Part shown: one piece after another, positions 51,977 to 62,900 of the stretch
Numbering within the stretch: the first letter of the stretch is position 1
Layout of the letters: every line of letters begins with the position of its first letter
Notes under the pieces: generated by a model
Seen by the model: the letters and a program-made list of their open reading frames with translations, nothing else
What the model was told of the DNA's origin: nothing
The model's database searches: none
NCBI RefSeq assembly: GCF_020886695.1
Contig: NZ_AP024485.1
Coordinates: forward strand, 3,353,001 to 3,417,000
From: Pseudodesulfovibrio sediminis
GTDB lineage: Bacteria > Desulfobacterota > Desulfovibrionia > Desulfovibrionales > Desulfovibrionaceae
Direction: 5' to 3'
Length of the DNA: 64,000 bases
Made by a program: the position numbers and the translations under genes

Positions 51977-54151
51977 ATGGGAAAAAAAACAAACCTGAAC
52001 GACGAAGAAAAAAAAGACTCCACCCAGCAGGCAGATACGGGACTCATCTCCCTCATTTTACTGGCCCGTTATCACAGTGTCGCTGCAGACCCCGAGGGCA
52101 TTCGCCACAAATTCGCCCCCCCGGATGAGCCCATGCAAGACGTGGACATCATGCGAGCAGCCAGGGCCCTGAGTCTCAAGGCCAAGGTCCTGCAAAGGGA
52201 TTGTTCCAGTCTTGATAAGGTGCCGTTTCCGGCTATGGCCCAGATGAAGGATGGAACCTGGCTGATCTTGGGGGGAGCAGGAAACGATGATGTGCTTACC
52301 CAAGCTCCCGGCGAGCGAGGGGTGAAGAAGATTCCCCTGATCGAATTTGAGGAGTCCTGGTCCGGCAAGCTCATGCTTATCACCAAGCGCACTGCGCTGC
52401 CAGACGCCCTGCGGCAGTTCAACATATCCTGGTTCATCCCGGCACTGATCAAATACAAGCGGCTGTTCGGCGAGGTGTTGCTGCTCTCCTTTTTTCTGCA
52501 GCTTTTCGGGCTGGTGACACCGCTTTTTTTTCAGGTGGTCATCGACAAGGTGCTGGTGCACAAAGGACTGACCACCCTGGACGTATTGGCCATAGGCCTC
52601 ATGGTCGTCTTCATCTTCGAGGTGGTCATGGGAGGCCTGCGCACCTGGCTTTTTTCCCACACCACCTACCGGGTGGACGTTACTCTCGGGGCTCAGCTTT
52701 TTTCCCATCTCGTTTCCCTGCCATTGGCGTATTTCAACGCCCGCCGCGTGGGCGACTCCGTTGCCCGCGTGCGTGAATTGGAAAATATCCGGCGTTTTTT
52801 GACCGGATCCACACTGACTGTGGTTCTGGACCTGCTGTTTACCGGCGTATTTCTTGTGGTTATGTTTTTTTACAGTTGGCAGCTTTCGTTCTTGGTTCTG
52901 GGCATCATGCCGTTCTACATCGGGCTTTCCGTATTCGTGACCCCGGTGCTGCGGAAACGCCTGGACGAAAAATTTCAGCGCGGAGCAGAGCAGCAGGCCT
53001 TTCTTGTAGAAACTATCAGCGGCGTGCAGACGCTCAAATCCATGGCAGTGGAACCACAGTTTCAGCGTCGCTGGGAAGATTTGTTGGCCGGATATGTGAA
53101 GTCCGCATTCCGCACCGACAACCTGGGCAACTTCGCGGTACAAGCCACAACTTTTTTGAGCAAACTGAGCACGCTGCTCATTCTTTGGATCGGTTCCCGC
53201 GCGGTTATTGACGGCGACCTGAGCGTAGGCCAACTCATTGCCTTCAACATGATGGCCGGGCGAATCAACAGCCCCATCCTACGCCTCTCCAAGGTCTGGC
53301 AGGATTTTCAGCAGGCCGGGGTTTCGCTTCAACGCCTGGGAGATATTCTCAACAACCCTACAGAGCCCGGCTACAACCCCAACCGCTCAACCCTCCCTTC
53401 GCTGCACGGGGATATCAAATTCGAGAACATCAGCTTTCGCTACCGTTCGGATACTCCTTTTGTGCTTCAGGACGTCAACCTTCACATCCGCAAAGGAGAA
53501 AGCGTAGGCATTGTTGGGCGTTCCGGGTCAGGCAAGAGCACATTGACCAACCTGGTACAGCGTCTGTTCGTGCCTGAAAAGGGACGGGTGCTGGTGGATG
53601 ATATCGACCTGACTCTGGTGGATACAGCCTGGCTGCGGCGGCAGATTGGCGTTGTGCTCCAGGAAAATATGCTTTTCAACCGTTCCGTGCGCGACAACAT
53701 TGCCTTGGCTGACCCCGGGGCGAGCATGGACCGGGTGGTGAATGCGGCCCAGCTGGCTGGGGCGCACGATTTCATTCTGGAATTGCCCGAGGGATACGAT
53801 ACCATCGTCGGAGAGCAGGGCACCGGGCTTTCCGGCGGGCAGCGCCAGCGCGTCGCCATTGCCCGTGCCCTCATGACCAACCCGCGGATTCTTATTCTGG
53901 ACGAGGCCACCAGTGCCCTGGACTATGAGTCCGAGCATATCATTCAGCAGAATATGTCGGCCATCTCTTCGGGCAGGAGCGTGCTGATCATTGCCCACCG
54001 CCTGTCCACGGTCAAGGATTGCGACCGCATCGTAGTGGTGGAAAAAGGACAAATCGTGGAATCCGGCAGCCATGAGCAACTTGTGCGTACGGGCGGATAT
54101 TACGCCAAGTTGTGGCAGTACCAATCCAAGGACCCCCGGGAGGCTGCGTGA
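51977..54151 (+). CDS. type I secretion ABC transporter with C39-like domain (HlyB/RtxB family)
   Basis: The 724-residue protein has an N-terminal peptidase-C39-like domain (about 20-150) without the catalytic cysteine, as in HlyB where it binds the RTX substrate, then a six-helix membrane domain (about 160-440) and an ATPase with Walker A GRSGSGKST (about 514), signature LSGGQRQ (about 618) and Walker B ILILDEATSALD (about 640). It exports the RTX protein together with the fusion protein encoded next. The outer-membrane TolC partner is not in the window. The ATG at 51977 has only a distant AAGG. Confidence 0.93.
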   Translation: MGKKTNLNDEEKKDSTQQADTGLISLILLARYHSVAADPEGIRHKFAPPDEPMQDVDIMRAARALSLKAKVLQRDCSSLDKVPFPAMAQMKDGTWLILGGAGNDDVLTQAPGERGVKKIPLIEFEESWSGKLMLITKRTALPDALRQFNISWFIPALIKYKRLFGEVLLLSFFLQLFGLVTPLFFQVVIDKVLVHKGLTTLDVLAIGLMVVFIFEVVMGGLRTWLFSHTTYRVDVTLGAQLFSHLVSLPLAYFNARRVGDSVARVRELENIRRFLTGSTLTVVLDLLFTGVFLVVMFFYSWQLSFLVLGIMPFYIGLSVFVTPVLRKRLDEKFQRGAEQQAFLVETISGVQTLKSMAVEPQFQRRWEDLLAGYVKSAFRTDNLGNFAVQATTFLSKLSTLLILWIGSRAVIDGDLSVGQLIAFNMMAGRINSPILRLSKVWQDFQQAGVSLQRLGDILNNPTEPGYNPNRSTLPSLHGDIKFENISFRYRSDTPFVLQDVNLHIRKGESVGIVGRSGSGKSTLTNLVQRLFVPEKGRVLVDDIDLTLVDTAWLRRQIGVVLQENMLFNRSVRDNIALADPGASMDRVVNAAQLAGAHDFILELPEGYDTIVGEQGTGLSGGQRQRVAIARALMTNPRILILDEATSALDYESEHIIQQNMSAISSGRSVLIIAHRLSTVKDCDRIVVVEKGQIVESGSHEQLVRTGGYYAKLWQYQSKDPREAA

Positions 54152-55566
54152 TGATCGGCGGGATAAAAGCGATGGTCAGGGAAAAGGTATTATCGCATGT
54201 GCCCACATTTATGGACAAGGCCAGAAAATGCCGGTTCAGCCACCCCACCACGGAGATGGAGTTCCTGCCTGCTGCTCTGGAAGTGGTGGAGACGCCTCCT
54301 TCGCCTATCGGCAGAGCTACAGCTTGGTGTATCATGATTTTGGCTGTTTTCCTTGTTGTCTGGGCCTCGCTCGGCAAAACGGACGTGGTGGCCGTGGCCG
54401 AAGGCAAGATCATCCCCAGTGGCATGGTCAAGACCATCCAGCCTTTGGAAGGCGGGGTAATCACCAGGATCAACGTTCGCGAAGGACAGACCGTCAAGGA
54501 AGGTGAGCCGCTTATCGAATTGGATACGACCACCAGTGGAGCGGATGTGGAAAGACTGAGGGGGCAATTGCAAGCTTCTCTGTTGGAAGAGGCCCGACTC
54601 AAAGCTCTTCTCCGTTGGGATCCCGAAAGAGAAAAAATGCCGGAATTGGTCATCCCGGAAGGAGTGGATTCGACGAATGTCCTTCAGGAAAGGCGATACC
54701 TCCTTCAGGCTGCGAAATCCCTGTCGGCCAAGCTCAAGGGGTATGACAACGAGATTCGCAGGCTGCAGGCCAGGATGCAGTCCGCTACGCATATAGTGGA
54801 CAAGCTCAAGGAACAACTTCCCCTCGTCAACAAGAAAGCCCAAGCGCACAAGATTCTGTATGAACAGGATTTTGCTCCAGAAAGCGAATGGCTTCAGGTC
54901 GAGACCGAACGTATTGAGATCGTGCAGAATCTTAAGGCTGAGCAACAGGAACTGGCCGAGGCCGAGGCGGCTATTGATGTGGCTGAGGAACAGCGGCTCC
55001 AAGCCTTGTCCGAATACAGCCGCGACCTTCTTGAAGACAAAACCAAAGTCTCGACAGAAGTGGACTCCCTGACTCAAGAACTCAAAAAGGCCACTCGAAG
55101 CGACACCTTGCAGCGGATTGTCGCACCTGTGGACGGCAAGGTCATGAAGCTGGCCGTCCACACCATCGGCGGCGTGGTCACTCCGGCTCAAGAGCTTATG
55201 ATCCTGGTACCCCGGAACTACCAACTGGAGATCGAGGCGCGGGTCAAAAACAAGGATATCGGATTCGTACGCGAGGGCCAGGCCGTGGGGATCAAGCTGG
55301 AGGCATTCCCCTTCACAGAATACGGCACCCTGGATGGCACTGTGAAGTCCGTATCTGGCGATGCCATCCAGACCGAAGAAGGCGACCTCTATTTTCTGGC
55401 GCGGGTGGCCATGAAACAGAGCTATATCGAGGTCAACGGAAAGCGCGTCAACCTGACTCCCGGCATGCATGCCTCCGCCGAGGTCAAGATTCGTCAACGC
55501 AGGCTCATTGAGTTCTTTCTTTCGCCATTGCTTAAATACGCCAACGAAAGCATGAAGGAGCGATGA
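54151..55566 (+). CDS. type I secretion membrane fusion protein (HlyD family)
   Basis: From the ATG at 54151, which overlaps the stop of the ABC gene (TGATG), the product has 471 residues: one membrane helix near 55-75 (WCIMILAVFLVVWASL), a half-lipoyl segment (GKIIPSGMVKTIQPLEGGVI), a long coiled coil (about 130-300) and the second lipoyl half with beta-barrel (RIVAPVDGKVMKLAVHTIGG). It joins the inner-membrane ABC pump to TolC. Confidence 0.93.
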   Translation: MIGGIKAMVREKVLSHVPTFMDKARKCRFSHPTTEMEFLPAALEVVETPPSPIGRATAWCIMILAVFLVVWASLGKTDVVAVAEGKIIPSGMVKTIQPLEGGVITRINVREGQTVKEGEPLIELDTTTSGADVERLRGQLQASLLEEARLKALLRWDPEREKMPELVIPEGVDSTNVLQERRYLLQAAKSLSAKLKGYDNEIRRLQARMQSATHIVDKLKEQLPLVNKKAQAHKILYEQDFAPESEWLQVETERIEIVQNLKAEQQELAEAEAAIDVAEEQRLQALSEYSRDLLEDKTKVSTEVDSLTQELKKATRSDTLQRIVAPVDGKVMKLAVHTIGGVVTPAQELMILVPRNYQLEIEARVKNKDIGFVREGQAVGIKLEAFPFTEYGTLDGTVKSVSGDAIQTEEGDLYFLARVAMKQSYIEVNGKRVNLTPGMHASAEVKIRQRRLIEFFLSPLLKYANESMKER

Positions 55567-55648
55567 CAATCATGCTACTCACCTGTAGGATATTTAACGG
55601 GTACCAACCCACAGCAACAGCACGTGAAGCCCATTGAAACCAGAATCC

Positions 55649-56863
55649 ATGCGTATCCTGATCACCCACTGCAACTTCCCGGCTCAATTCCGGCATATTG
55701 CCGCATACCTCGGCCGTAATCCGAAAAATGAGGTTGTGTTTGCCACCAAAAATCCGCGCCCGGAATGGAATATACCCGGAGTCGGCAAAGTCGCATTTCA
55801 GCCCGTTGAGAACCGTGCCGAAAGTCTCCACCCTCTGAGTCTGGGGGTGGACGAATCCGTGCGGCATGGCGCAGGACTGCTTGATACATGTCGCCAACTC
55901 AAAGCCAAGGGATTCAATCCAGACGTCATCCTGGGTCATTCCGGTTGGGGACAGACCATGTATCTCAAGGATGTCTTTCCCGATGCTCCGTTGGTGAATT
56001 ATTTTGAATGGTACTACAATGCGGCTGGCCCCGAGACCCGACTTGATCATCGGGAAAAGAACGATACTGACCTGGCCATGCTTAGGATGCGAAACACCCC
56101 GATCCTGCATGACTTGGTATCATGTAGCGCAGGCGTGACCCCGACGGCTTTTCAACAGACTCAATTCCCGTCGGAATTTAAGGCCAAGATTCATCAAATT
56201 CACGACGGCATCGACACCCGCTACTTTGCACCCGACCCAAACATTTCCATTCAAAATTTACAGCTACCAGGTATTGATCTCACTGGTTGCACGGAGCTGC
56301 TGACCTACTGCGCGCGCGGCCTCGAGCCTTATCGCGGTTTTCCGCAGTTTTATCAGGCCTTGCCGGCTATTCTGTATGCCCGGCCCAGTTGCCATGTGCT
56401 CATCGTCGGCGAAGACCGGGCATGCTACAGCCCCAAGCTGACAGATGGCCGTACCTACAAGCAAGAGATGATAAAGCGGGTGCGTGTGGATGAAAGTCGG
56501 GTTCATTTCGTCGATCCCCTGCCATACGGCCTGTACAAAAAGGTGCTCCAAGCCTCCACGGCCCACGCCTACCTCACTTGGCCCTTCGTCCTATCCTGGT
56601 CCATGCTGGAAGCCATGAGCTGCGAATGCCTCATCGTAGGCTCGGACACAGAGCCAGTGCAGGAGGTGTTGCAAGATGGTCAAAACGGCCTTCTGACCTC
56701 TTTCACTGATCCGGACAAAATCGCTAAGAGCATGATCCAAGCCCTTGAACACGCACCGGACCTGCAGCACATCCGCAAAGCCGCACGTCGAACGATTCAG
56801 AACAAATATGATTTAGCGATCTGCCTACCAAAGCAAATCAAATTGCTTACCAGCTTGCTTTGA
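55649..56863 (+). CDS. family 4-type glycosyltransferase
   Basis: The 404-residue protein starts MRILITHCNFPAQFRHIAAY and has a GT-B fold: an N-terminal acceptor half with PDVILGHSGWGQT and a C-terminal nucleotide-sugar half with LLTYCARGLEPYRGF and the E-x7-E-like SMLEAMSCECLIVGSDTEPV. No signal or membrane segment, so it acts in the cytosol. It follows the exporter gene by about 80 bases and may glycosylate the RTX protein before export, or belong to surface-polysaccharide synthesis; the first is inference from position. A TTG at 55634 is an alternative start. Confidence 0.85.
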   Translation: MRILITHCNFPAQFRHIAAYLGRNPKNEVVFATKNPRPEWNIPGVGKVAFQPVENRAESLHPLSLGVDESVRHGAGLLDTCRQLKAKGFNPDVILGHSGWGQTMYLKDVFPDAPLVNYFEWYYNAAGPETRLDHREKNDTDLAMLRMRNTPILHDLVSCSAGVTPTAFQQTQFPSEFKAKIHQIHDGIDTRYFAPDPNISIQNLQLPGIDLTGCTELLTYCARGLEPYRGFPQFYQALPAILYARPSCHVLIVGEDRACYSPKLTDGRTYKQEMIKRVRVDESRVHFVDPLPYGLYKKVLQASTAHAYLTWPFVLSWSMLEAMSCECLIVGSDTEPVQEVLQDGQNGLLTSFTDPDKIAKSMIQALEHAPDLQHIRKAARRTIQNKYDLAICLPKQIKLLTSLL

Positions 56864-57260
56864 CCTTAAGCCTATAGAAATGGGCCAACTTTGTTGGGTA
56901 TGTGAGCTGTGTCTTTTGGAGAACCGCACGAAAGTTGCAATATGGACATCCGTTAAAGAATGAAAAACCATATTGTCCGGATATGTTCCGATAAGTCACC
57001 ATGGCAATCGTTCAGAGAAGTGGGGTCACTTTGTCGGACCACTTCTGTTCGCCGGGGACAACTATGCGTGAAATTCTTTGTGTAAAAACAGTTATATCGG
57101 CTGGACAAGTCCAGTCCTTAATCATCCCGTCCGGGCGAAGCAGAGCCACGCAGTTGGTTCAAGATGTCCGCTACGTCGCAGATGTCCTCAACAGGGGAAG
57201 GGGTGGGTATTCTACGTTTTCTTAGGAACAATAATATAGTTAAAACAGCCTTAGTCTTTG
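56864..57260. other. gene-poor gap
   Basis: Short inverted repeat CTGGAC-AA-GTCCAG at 57101-57114. The 74-codon frame at 57001-57225 has no ribosome site or family resemblance. I see no gene here; debris from mobile elements is possible. Confidence 0.4.
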
Positions 57261-58415
57261 CTATCTCATCGATTGATCAAATACGTCTAACTTAATCTTG
57301 GTATCAGCGGGGGATTTTCCAGTTAGTCGTTTACATATGCTGTTTAGCATTTTGTAAATTCTGTACTTCTTGCGAGCTCCCAACTCGCCTGAATGATATC
57401 GTTTTTGAAAATCATTCATTTTAATGTATATAAACATGCTGAAATCAATATTGACAATTGCATTAAACCAGATTTTGTTCAGTACAATTGGTATCATTTC
57501 CAGTTCGCCACTATGGAAAGAATCCTCTTTAGGCGTTTCCGTCATTTTGTTTTGAGGAAAGAGAGGCCCCTTTTTTTGAAGAATTTTTTCAGCAACCATA
57601 GTATTTGATTCTCTGAAATATTCAAGAATATCGTTCCTCTCTTTTACAGATAGGAATTTTTTAATATTGCTAAACCCCATGGATTCATTGAGTGCATAAA
57701 GCACATGCATAGAAATGTTTTTTTCAACATGAGATCTATCGTTGAATATTTCATACTGCTTTGCAGCTATTTTTCTGTATCTTTGATCTAGGCTATGACC
57801 AATTCTTTTCTCAGGTATAGTATACTCATCGAGAAAGGGTAGATTCAAAGCGTGAATAAAGTCAGTAAAAATACTACCTCCATAAAATTCATTTTTATCA
57901 TACACACGCACACAAATATTTTCTTTCCCTAATACTTCCTGTAACCTAGAAATCCATGAATAGTAGTCATAGTTAATTCGGTCATGACATTCTAACGGTA
58001 AAAAACGAGATGGGTATTCTTCCCACGTGAATTGTTTTTCTTCAGCCGAACTTGCAATATGATTGAAAAGCGACTCGATATGTAAATCTTGCCGTCTCAG
58101 GTAAAGAATGATTTTTATTTCCAAGGAAGGATATCTGTCCTTTATTAAAAGGATGTCGTTTGGGTTTCTGCTAACTATAGGTGATATGCCTTCATCACTG
58201 ATCAAAATGTCTTGTTCTCCATTGGCGAGGAGGTCGATGCACTTTAAGTGCTTGTTTAGACTGCTTTTTTTACCGTCCCAAGCTTCGTATATCCTTTCAT
58301 GAACATACACAATGCTTTGTTCCCGTAGTGCCGACTCATTACACCTTAGAAAGAACTGTATTGCTGAGGTTCCAGTCTTTGGTAATCCTATATGTAAAAA
58401 AAGTCTTTGTGCCAT
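57261..58415 (-). CDS. sulfotransferase-like protein
   Basis: The product of 384 residues opens with LFLHIGLPKTGTSAIQFFLR, the PAPS 5'-phosphosulfate-binding loop of sulfotransferases, and has a later YLRRQDLHIESLFN segment typical of bacterial sulfotransferase-like proteins that modify surface glycans. The gene is visibly more AT-rich than its neighbours, uses AT-ending codons and stands alone, all signs of horizontal acquisition. Two starts are possible, 58421 and 58415; the second has AGAAGG at better spacing. The acceptor is unknown; capsule or glycoprotein glycan is likely. Confidence 0.8.
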   Translation of the reverse strand: MAQRLFLHIGLPKTGTSAIQFFLRCNESALREQSIVYVHERIYEAWDGKKSSLNKHLKCIDLLANGEQDILISDEGISPIVSRNPNDILLIKDRYPSLEIKIILYLRRQDLHIESLFNHIASSAEEKQFTWEEYPSRFLPLECHDRINYDYYSWISRLQEVLGKENICVRVYDKNEFYGGSIFTDFIHALNLPFLDEYTIPEKRIGHSLDQRYRKIAAKQYEIFNDRSHVEKNISMHVLYALNESMGFSNIKKFLSVKERNDILEYFRESNTMVAEKILQKKGPLFPQNKMTETPKEDSFHSGELEMIPIVLNKIWFNAIVNIDFSMFIYIKMNDFQKRYHSGELGARKKYRIYKMLNSICKRLTGKSPADTKIKLDVFDQSMR

Positions 58416-58421
58416 GCTCAT

Positions 58422-58680
58422 CCTTCTCCCAAAAAATGATTAATAAAACGAATTGCTGTTAAGAGTAATGATATATTACCTTAGTTGTTCCCGGCGGGGA
58501 AAACGTGAGTCGTCATTGCTAAATTATAAATGGAATTTAAATACCTTGTACAAATCCTAAGAGGCGTACATAGCGTAACATATATTATGATACCTCTTTG
58601 ATAGTGGGTGTCAACCAAGTGTTTTGGTGCAATGCTAGGGGTAATTATCTGTTTTTTCTAGGCTAGAGAAATAAGAGTTT
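58422..58680. other. AT-rich upstream region of the sulfotransferase-like gene
   Basis: No gene, clear promoter pair or repeat was recognised. Confidence 0.35.
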
Positions 58681-58689
58681 AAACAATTT

Positions 58690-59160
58690 CGTCCAGCCCC
58701 CAGCCTAGCTCCCCCTAGGGGGAGCCGCGCGACTGGCGCAGGCGGTTTGTATCCCAGCGAGCTATGCGGGTCTGATCGTATTGTATTCCTGCCGCCAGTT
58801 CTCGATAACTACCTGCGCTTCGTTCAGACACATTAAGGACAGCCTGAACATGATTTACACATTTGCGGCGACGTTCAGGGCTTAGAAGTTTCCCTTGAGC
58901 GCCTCTGAAAGGATTTGCTTATCCAGACTGAAGTCGGCAACGAGCTTCTTAAATCTGGAGTTCTCTCTCCAACAGCTATGAGCTGCCTGGCCTGACTCGT
59001 CTTCAAGCCCCCGTACTCTTTGCGCCAGCGGTAATACGTCTGCTCGGGTATGCCCAATTGACGGCAGGCATCAGCAACTCGCGTTCCTTGAGTCAAGGCA
59101 ACGTCGGCTTCTCTAAGCTTGAAGAGGATCTGTTCAGGGGGGGGCATTTGATGGCCAGAT
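58690..59160 (-). mobile_element. internally deleted, frameshifted IS3-family relic
   Basis: Reading right to left: OrfA (PEQILFKLREADVALTQGTR, EQTYYRWRKEYGGLKTSQA) up to about 58975, then a frame change to RENSRFKKLVADFSLDKQIL, then the OrfB start (SPERRRKCVNHVQAVLNVSE), and directly after it the OrfB end (WRQEYNTIRP). The whole DDE core is missing, so the element cannot encode transposase. It is related to, but distinct from, the intact IS at 45184. A perfect 18-bp palindrome GCTCCCCCTAGGGGGAGC lies at 58708-58725. Confidence 0.8.
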
Positions 59161-59289
59161 CCTGTCTCTTTCATGGCCCATACGACTAACATTCGATGTG
59201 GCCAGTTTTCGGGGGGCAGGTCACTTGATTGAGGTTGATTCCAATCGTGGTGTGTATCTGTTGTTGACAATTGCGATTGTGGAGTCTAG

Positions 59290-59315
59290 TTAATAAGTGA
59301 ATATTTACTTATTAA
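59290..59315. promoter_or_regulatory. 26-bp palindromic operator of the TetR-type gene
   Basis: TTAATAAGTGAAT/ATTTACTTATTAA: 12 of 13 base pairs symmetric. It lies 16 bases before the regulator start codon, so it probably covers the promoter and mediates autorepression. Confidence 0.75.
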
Positions 59316-59331
59316 TTGGGGAGTGGAGTGT

Positions 59332-59904
59332 ATGGCCCGGCCAGCGATAAAGAAGCAGGACATTGAGGAGGCGGCGATTCTTTTGTTTTCCACAAAAGGA
59401 TTGGCGCAGACGACCATCAAAGACATCGCGGCTGAGGCCGGAGTGACAGAGGGGGCCTTGTACAGGCACTATCCGGGTAAAAATGAGATGGCATGGCAAC
59501 TGTTCTGTCGTGAGCTCGAAAGGTTTTCCAGAGAGCTCGGGGTGAAAATGTTTGAGAAGGGTGCTCCTCTGGAGGCTCGCCTGGAGTCGAGTGTCCGTTT
59601 CATATTTTCCTACTATCGGGAGTATTCCGTGCAATTTGCCTTCATCATGCTGACCCAGCACGGGTTTCCTGATGAGAAGTTGCTTGATGAGACGGTGAAT
59701 CCTAATGATATGGTCGCACGTTTTGTCGCAGAAGCGGTGGCCGAAGGGGAAATCCCGCCCATGGACGCGGTGCTGGCGTCAGGCCTTGTGTTAGGGTTGG
59801 TCCTTCAGGTCCTGGTGATGCATCGATACGGGCGGATCATAATAGACGATGTTGTCGTCAATAACGTAGTCGCGGCAGCTAAACGCGTTTTGTGTGTGTG
59901 CTAA
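59332..59904 (+). CDS. TetR-family transcriptional regulator
   Basis: The 190-residue protein has the N-terminal TetR helix-turn-helix (KKQDIEEAAILLFSTKGLAQ, TTIKDIAAEAGVTEGALYRH) and a helical ligand domain. It stands upstream of the Aas fusion gene, so lysophospholipid or fatty-acyl signals are reasonable ligands (inference). The ATG at 59332 has GGGGAG eight bases upstream; a GTG at 59323 would overlap this site. Confidence 0.9.
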   Translation: MARPAIKKQDIEEAAILLFSTKGLAQTTIKDIAAEAGVTEGALYRHYPGKNEMAWQLFCRELERFSRELGVKMFEKGAPLEARLESSVRFIFSYYREYSVQFAFIMLTQHGFPDEKLLDETVNPNDMVARFVAEAVAEGEIPPMDAVLASGLVLGLVLQVLVMHRYGRIIIDDVVVNNVVAAAKRVLCVC

Positions 59905-59990
59905 TTGCTATCTTATTGAATTTCAACTATTAGCTGTTCTAGTTATAACTTGAGTATTTGCAGCGAAAGCTATTGTCATAGGAGAACGTC

Positions 59991-62900
59991 ATGCGGACTT
60001 TGATGAAAATATCAGGCTTCACGTCATACATCATGGTGGTTTTGTTGAACGCCATGACTGATCTCGGTCACAAGATAATCATCCAGAATACAGTGTTCAA
60101 AAGCTTCGACGGTGCGGAGCAGATTGCTTTAACCGCTATTGTCAACGCGCTTATTCTGCTGCCGTTCATTCTTTTGTTTACACCTTCCGCTTTCATTTCG
60201 GACCGGTTTTCAAAGAACAAGGTGATCAAGGTCTGTGCCGCAGCATCAATACCGCTCACGATACTTATAGTAGTCTGTTATTATGCGGGGCTGTTCTGGC
60301 CTGCCTTTGGGCTGACATTTCTGCTGGCTGCACAGAGCGCCGTATATTCTCCTGCCAAGTACGGTTATATCAAGGAAATGACGGGCAATGATCTCCTTGC
60401 CCAGGCCAACGCCGCTGTTCAGGCGGTAACCATTGCGGCAATCCTCGCTGGAGCGGTCATCTTTTCGGTCTTTTTTGAGCATCTTCTGAGCGCGGCAGGA
60501 GGAACTCCGAGTGAAATACTCAAGACCATCGCACCTTGCGGCTATATTCTCGTCGTTGGGGCCGTGCTTGAAACGCTGGTCGCCTTTACGTTACCTGAAA
60601 AGCAGTCCGGTGATTCCAAGTTGTTACTGGATGGAAAGAAGTATTTGCGTGGCGGGTATCTGAAATCCAACATAAAACTGGTGAAGAAGAGTGAGGTTAT
60701 CTGGCTGTCGATCATTGGTTTGGCCATTTTCTGGGCCGTCAACCAAGTGCTTCTCGCCGCTTTTGGTGCCCACCTGAAGGATGTCGCCGGTGAAACCAAT
60801 ACCATTATAGCCCAAGGCACGCTTTCATTGGGGGGTGTCGGTATTATCATCGGCTCCATAATGGCGGGCAAGGTGTCCCGCAATTACATTGAGACCGGAA
60901 CAATACCGTTGGGCGCAATCGGCATGACCGCCTGCCTCTTCTTTTTGCCGTCGATCGAAAGCCGGTGGGCATTGGCCTCGCTGATCTTCGCGTATGGTAT
61001 TTTCGGTGGCCTGGTCATCGTTCCGCTGAACTCGCTGATTCAGTTCACAGCCGGGGCGGGTGAGTCGGGCAAAGTCCTTGCAGGCAACAACTTTATACAA
61101 AATATCTTTATGCTCGGCTTTCTCGGGCTGACGCTGGTCATGTCTATGGTCGGGCTGGGAAGCATTCCGTTGTTTTACATCCTCGCAGTGGTAGTGTGCG
61201 GCGGGATGGTCTACACCTTGTACAAACTGCCCCAGTCCCTGCTCAGGTATGTGATGCATCTTGTTTTTTCTCAGCGGTACAATCTTTTCGTTGCCGGTCT
61301 TAACAATGTCCCGGCTGAAGGTGGTGTCCTTTTGCTGGGCAACCATGTCAGTTGGATTGATTGGGCCGTGCTTTCGCTGGCTGTGCCACGCCGACTGCGT
61401 TTCGTTATGGAACGTGCCATCTATGAGCGCTGGTACCTCAACTGGTTTCTCAGGCGTTTGGGCGTCATACCGATCTCTCCGCGAGGCAGCAAAACTGCTC
61501 TGAAGGATATTGCCAAGGCGTTGAGCGATGGAGACTGCATCGTCATTTTTCCCGAGGGTGCCATCAGTCGTAATGGTCAACTCGGAGAGTTCAAAAAAGG
61601 GTTCGAAGGGCCTGCGAAGGAATCCGGCTGCACGATCATACCCTTCTATCTCAGAGGGCTGTGGGGAAGTGCGTTTTCCTTTGCTACTCCTCGCCTTCGT
61701 GAAATGTCCAGAATTCGGAAAGTCCGCGACGTCACGGTATGCTTCGGGGAGCCTCTTTCGTCGGATGCCTCCGCGCATGATGTGAAGCAGAGTGTCACGC
61801 ACCTCTCCATTGATGCTTGGAAGTACTATTCGGACACGTTCGATCCCATCCATATCGCATGGCTCAAGACTGCAAAACGTATGATGGGGCAACGGGCTGT
61901 TGCCGATTCCACAGGGGCAGAAATGAGCCATCGGAGACTTCTTGCCACATGCGTGCTGGTATCTCGTTTGCTCGCCAAGCAAACACGGGGAGCACAAAAT
62001 GTAGGCGTTCTCTTGCCAGCCAGCGCGGGCGGAACCATCGCCAACATGGCTCTGCTTATGTGCGGAAAGACTGTGGTCAATCTCAACTATACGGTCGGCC
62101 CTGATTCCTTGCAGAAGGCTTTGGCTCGAGCAGGGATTCAGACGGTCGTGACTTCGGAAAAGTTTGTCACCCGGTTGAAGGCCAAGGGATTCGACCTGAA
62201 GGGAATATTGATGGGTTTAACTGTGTTTCACATGGAAACCCTTAAGGACAATATTTCCAAGGCGGGATTCCTCCGCACTATGGCAATGGTTCAGGTGCTT
62301 CCTACAAGTCTGTTGCGCCTTTTGTTCTTCCGCAAAGTTCCGTTGGACAGCACCGCAGCAATCCTTTTCAGTTCCGGGTCCGAGGGTACGCCGAAGGGCG
62401 TCATGCTGACGCACGAAAACATCGTGGGCAATGTGAAGCAGGTTTCCAGCCTGTTCAATGCTAAGGACGATGATGTGTTTTTGGGTGCATTGCCCCTGTT
62501 TCATGCCTTTGGACTGACGGCGACGACGTTCATGCCCTTGATAGAAGGCATCCCGCTTGTATGTCATCCCGATCCGACGGACGCTCGAAAGATCGGCCAG
62601 GTTGTTGCGAAGTTCAAAGCGACATTTTTGTGTGCAACCCCGACGTTTTTGGGGCTTTATGCCCGCAATCGCCGATTGCATCCACTCATGTTCTCTTCCT
62701 TGCGTCTTGTCGTGGCCGGGGCCGAGAAGCTCAACGAGGAAATCCGAAACGCCTTCAAAGCAAAGTTCGGGCTGGAAGTCTATGAAGGATATGGCACGAC
62801 CGAGACCACTCCCGTGGCCAGCGTCAACACACCGGACGTTATCAATTTGAGCGATTTCACCGTACAGGTCGGCTCCAAGGCCGGGACTGTAGGGCTGCCC

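Noticed and set aside
57001..57225. 74-codon gene in the gap after the glycosyltransferase
   Set aside because: No ribosome site and no recognisable sequence; likely random open frame.
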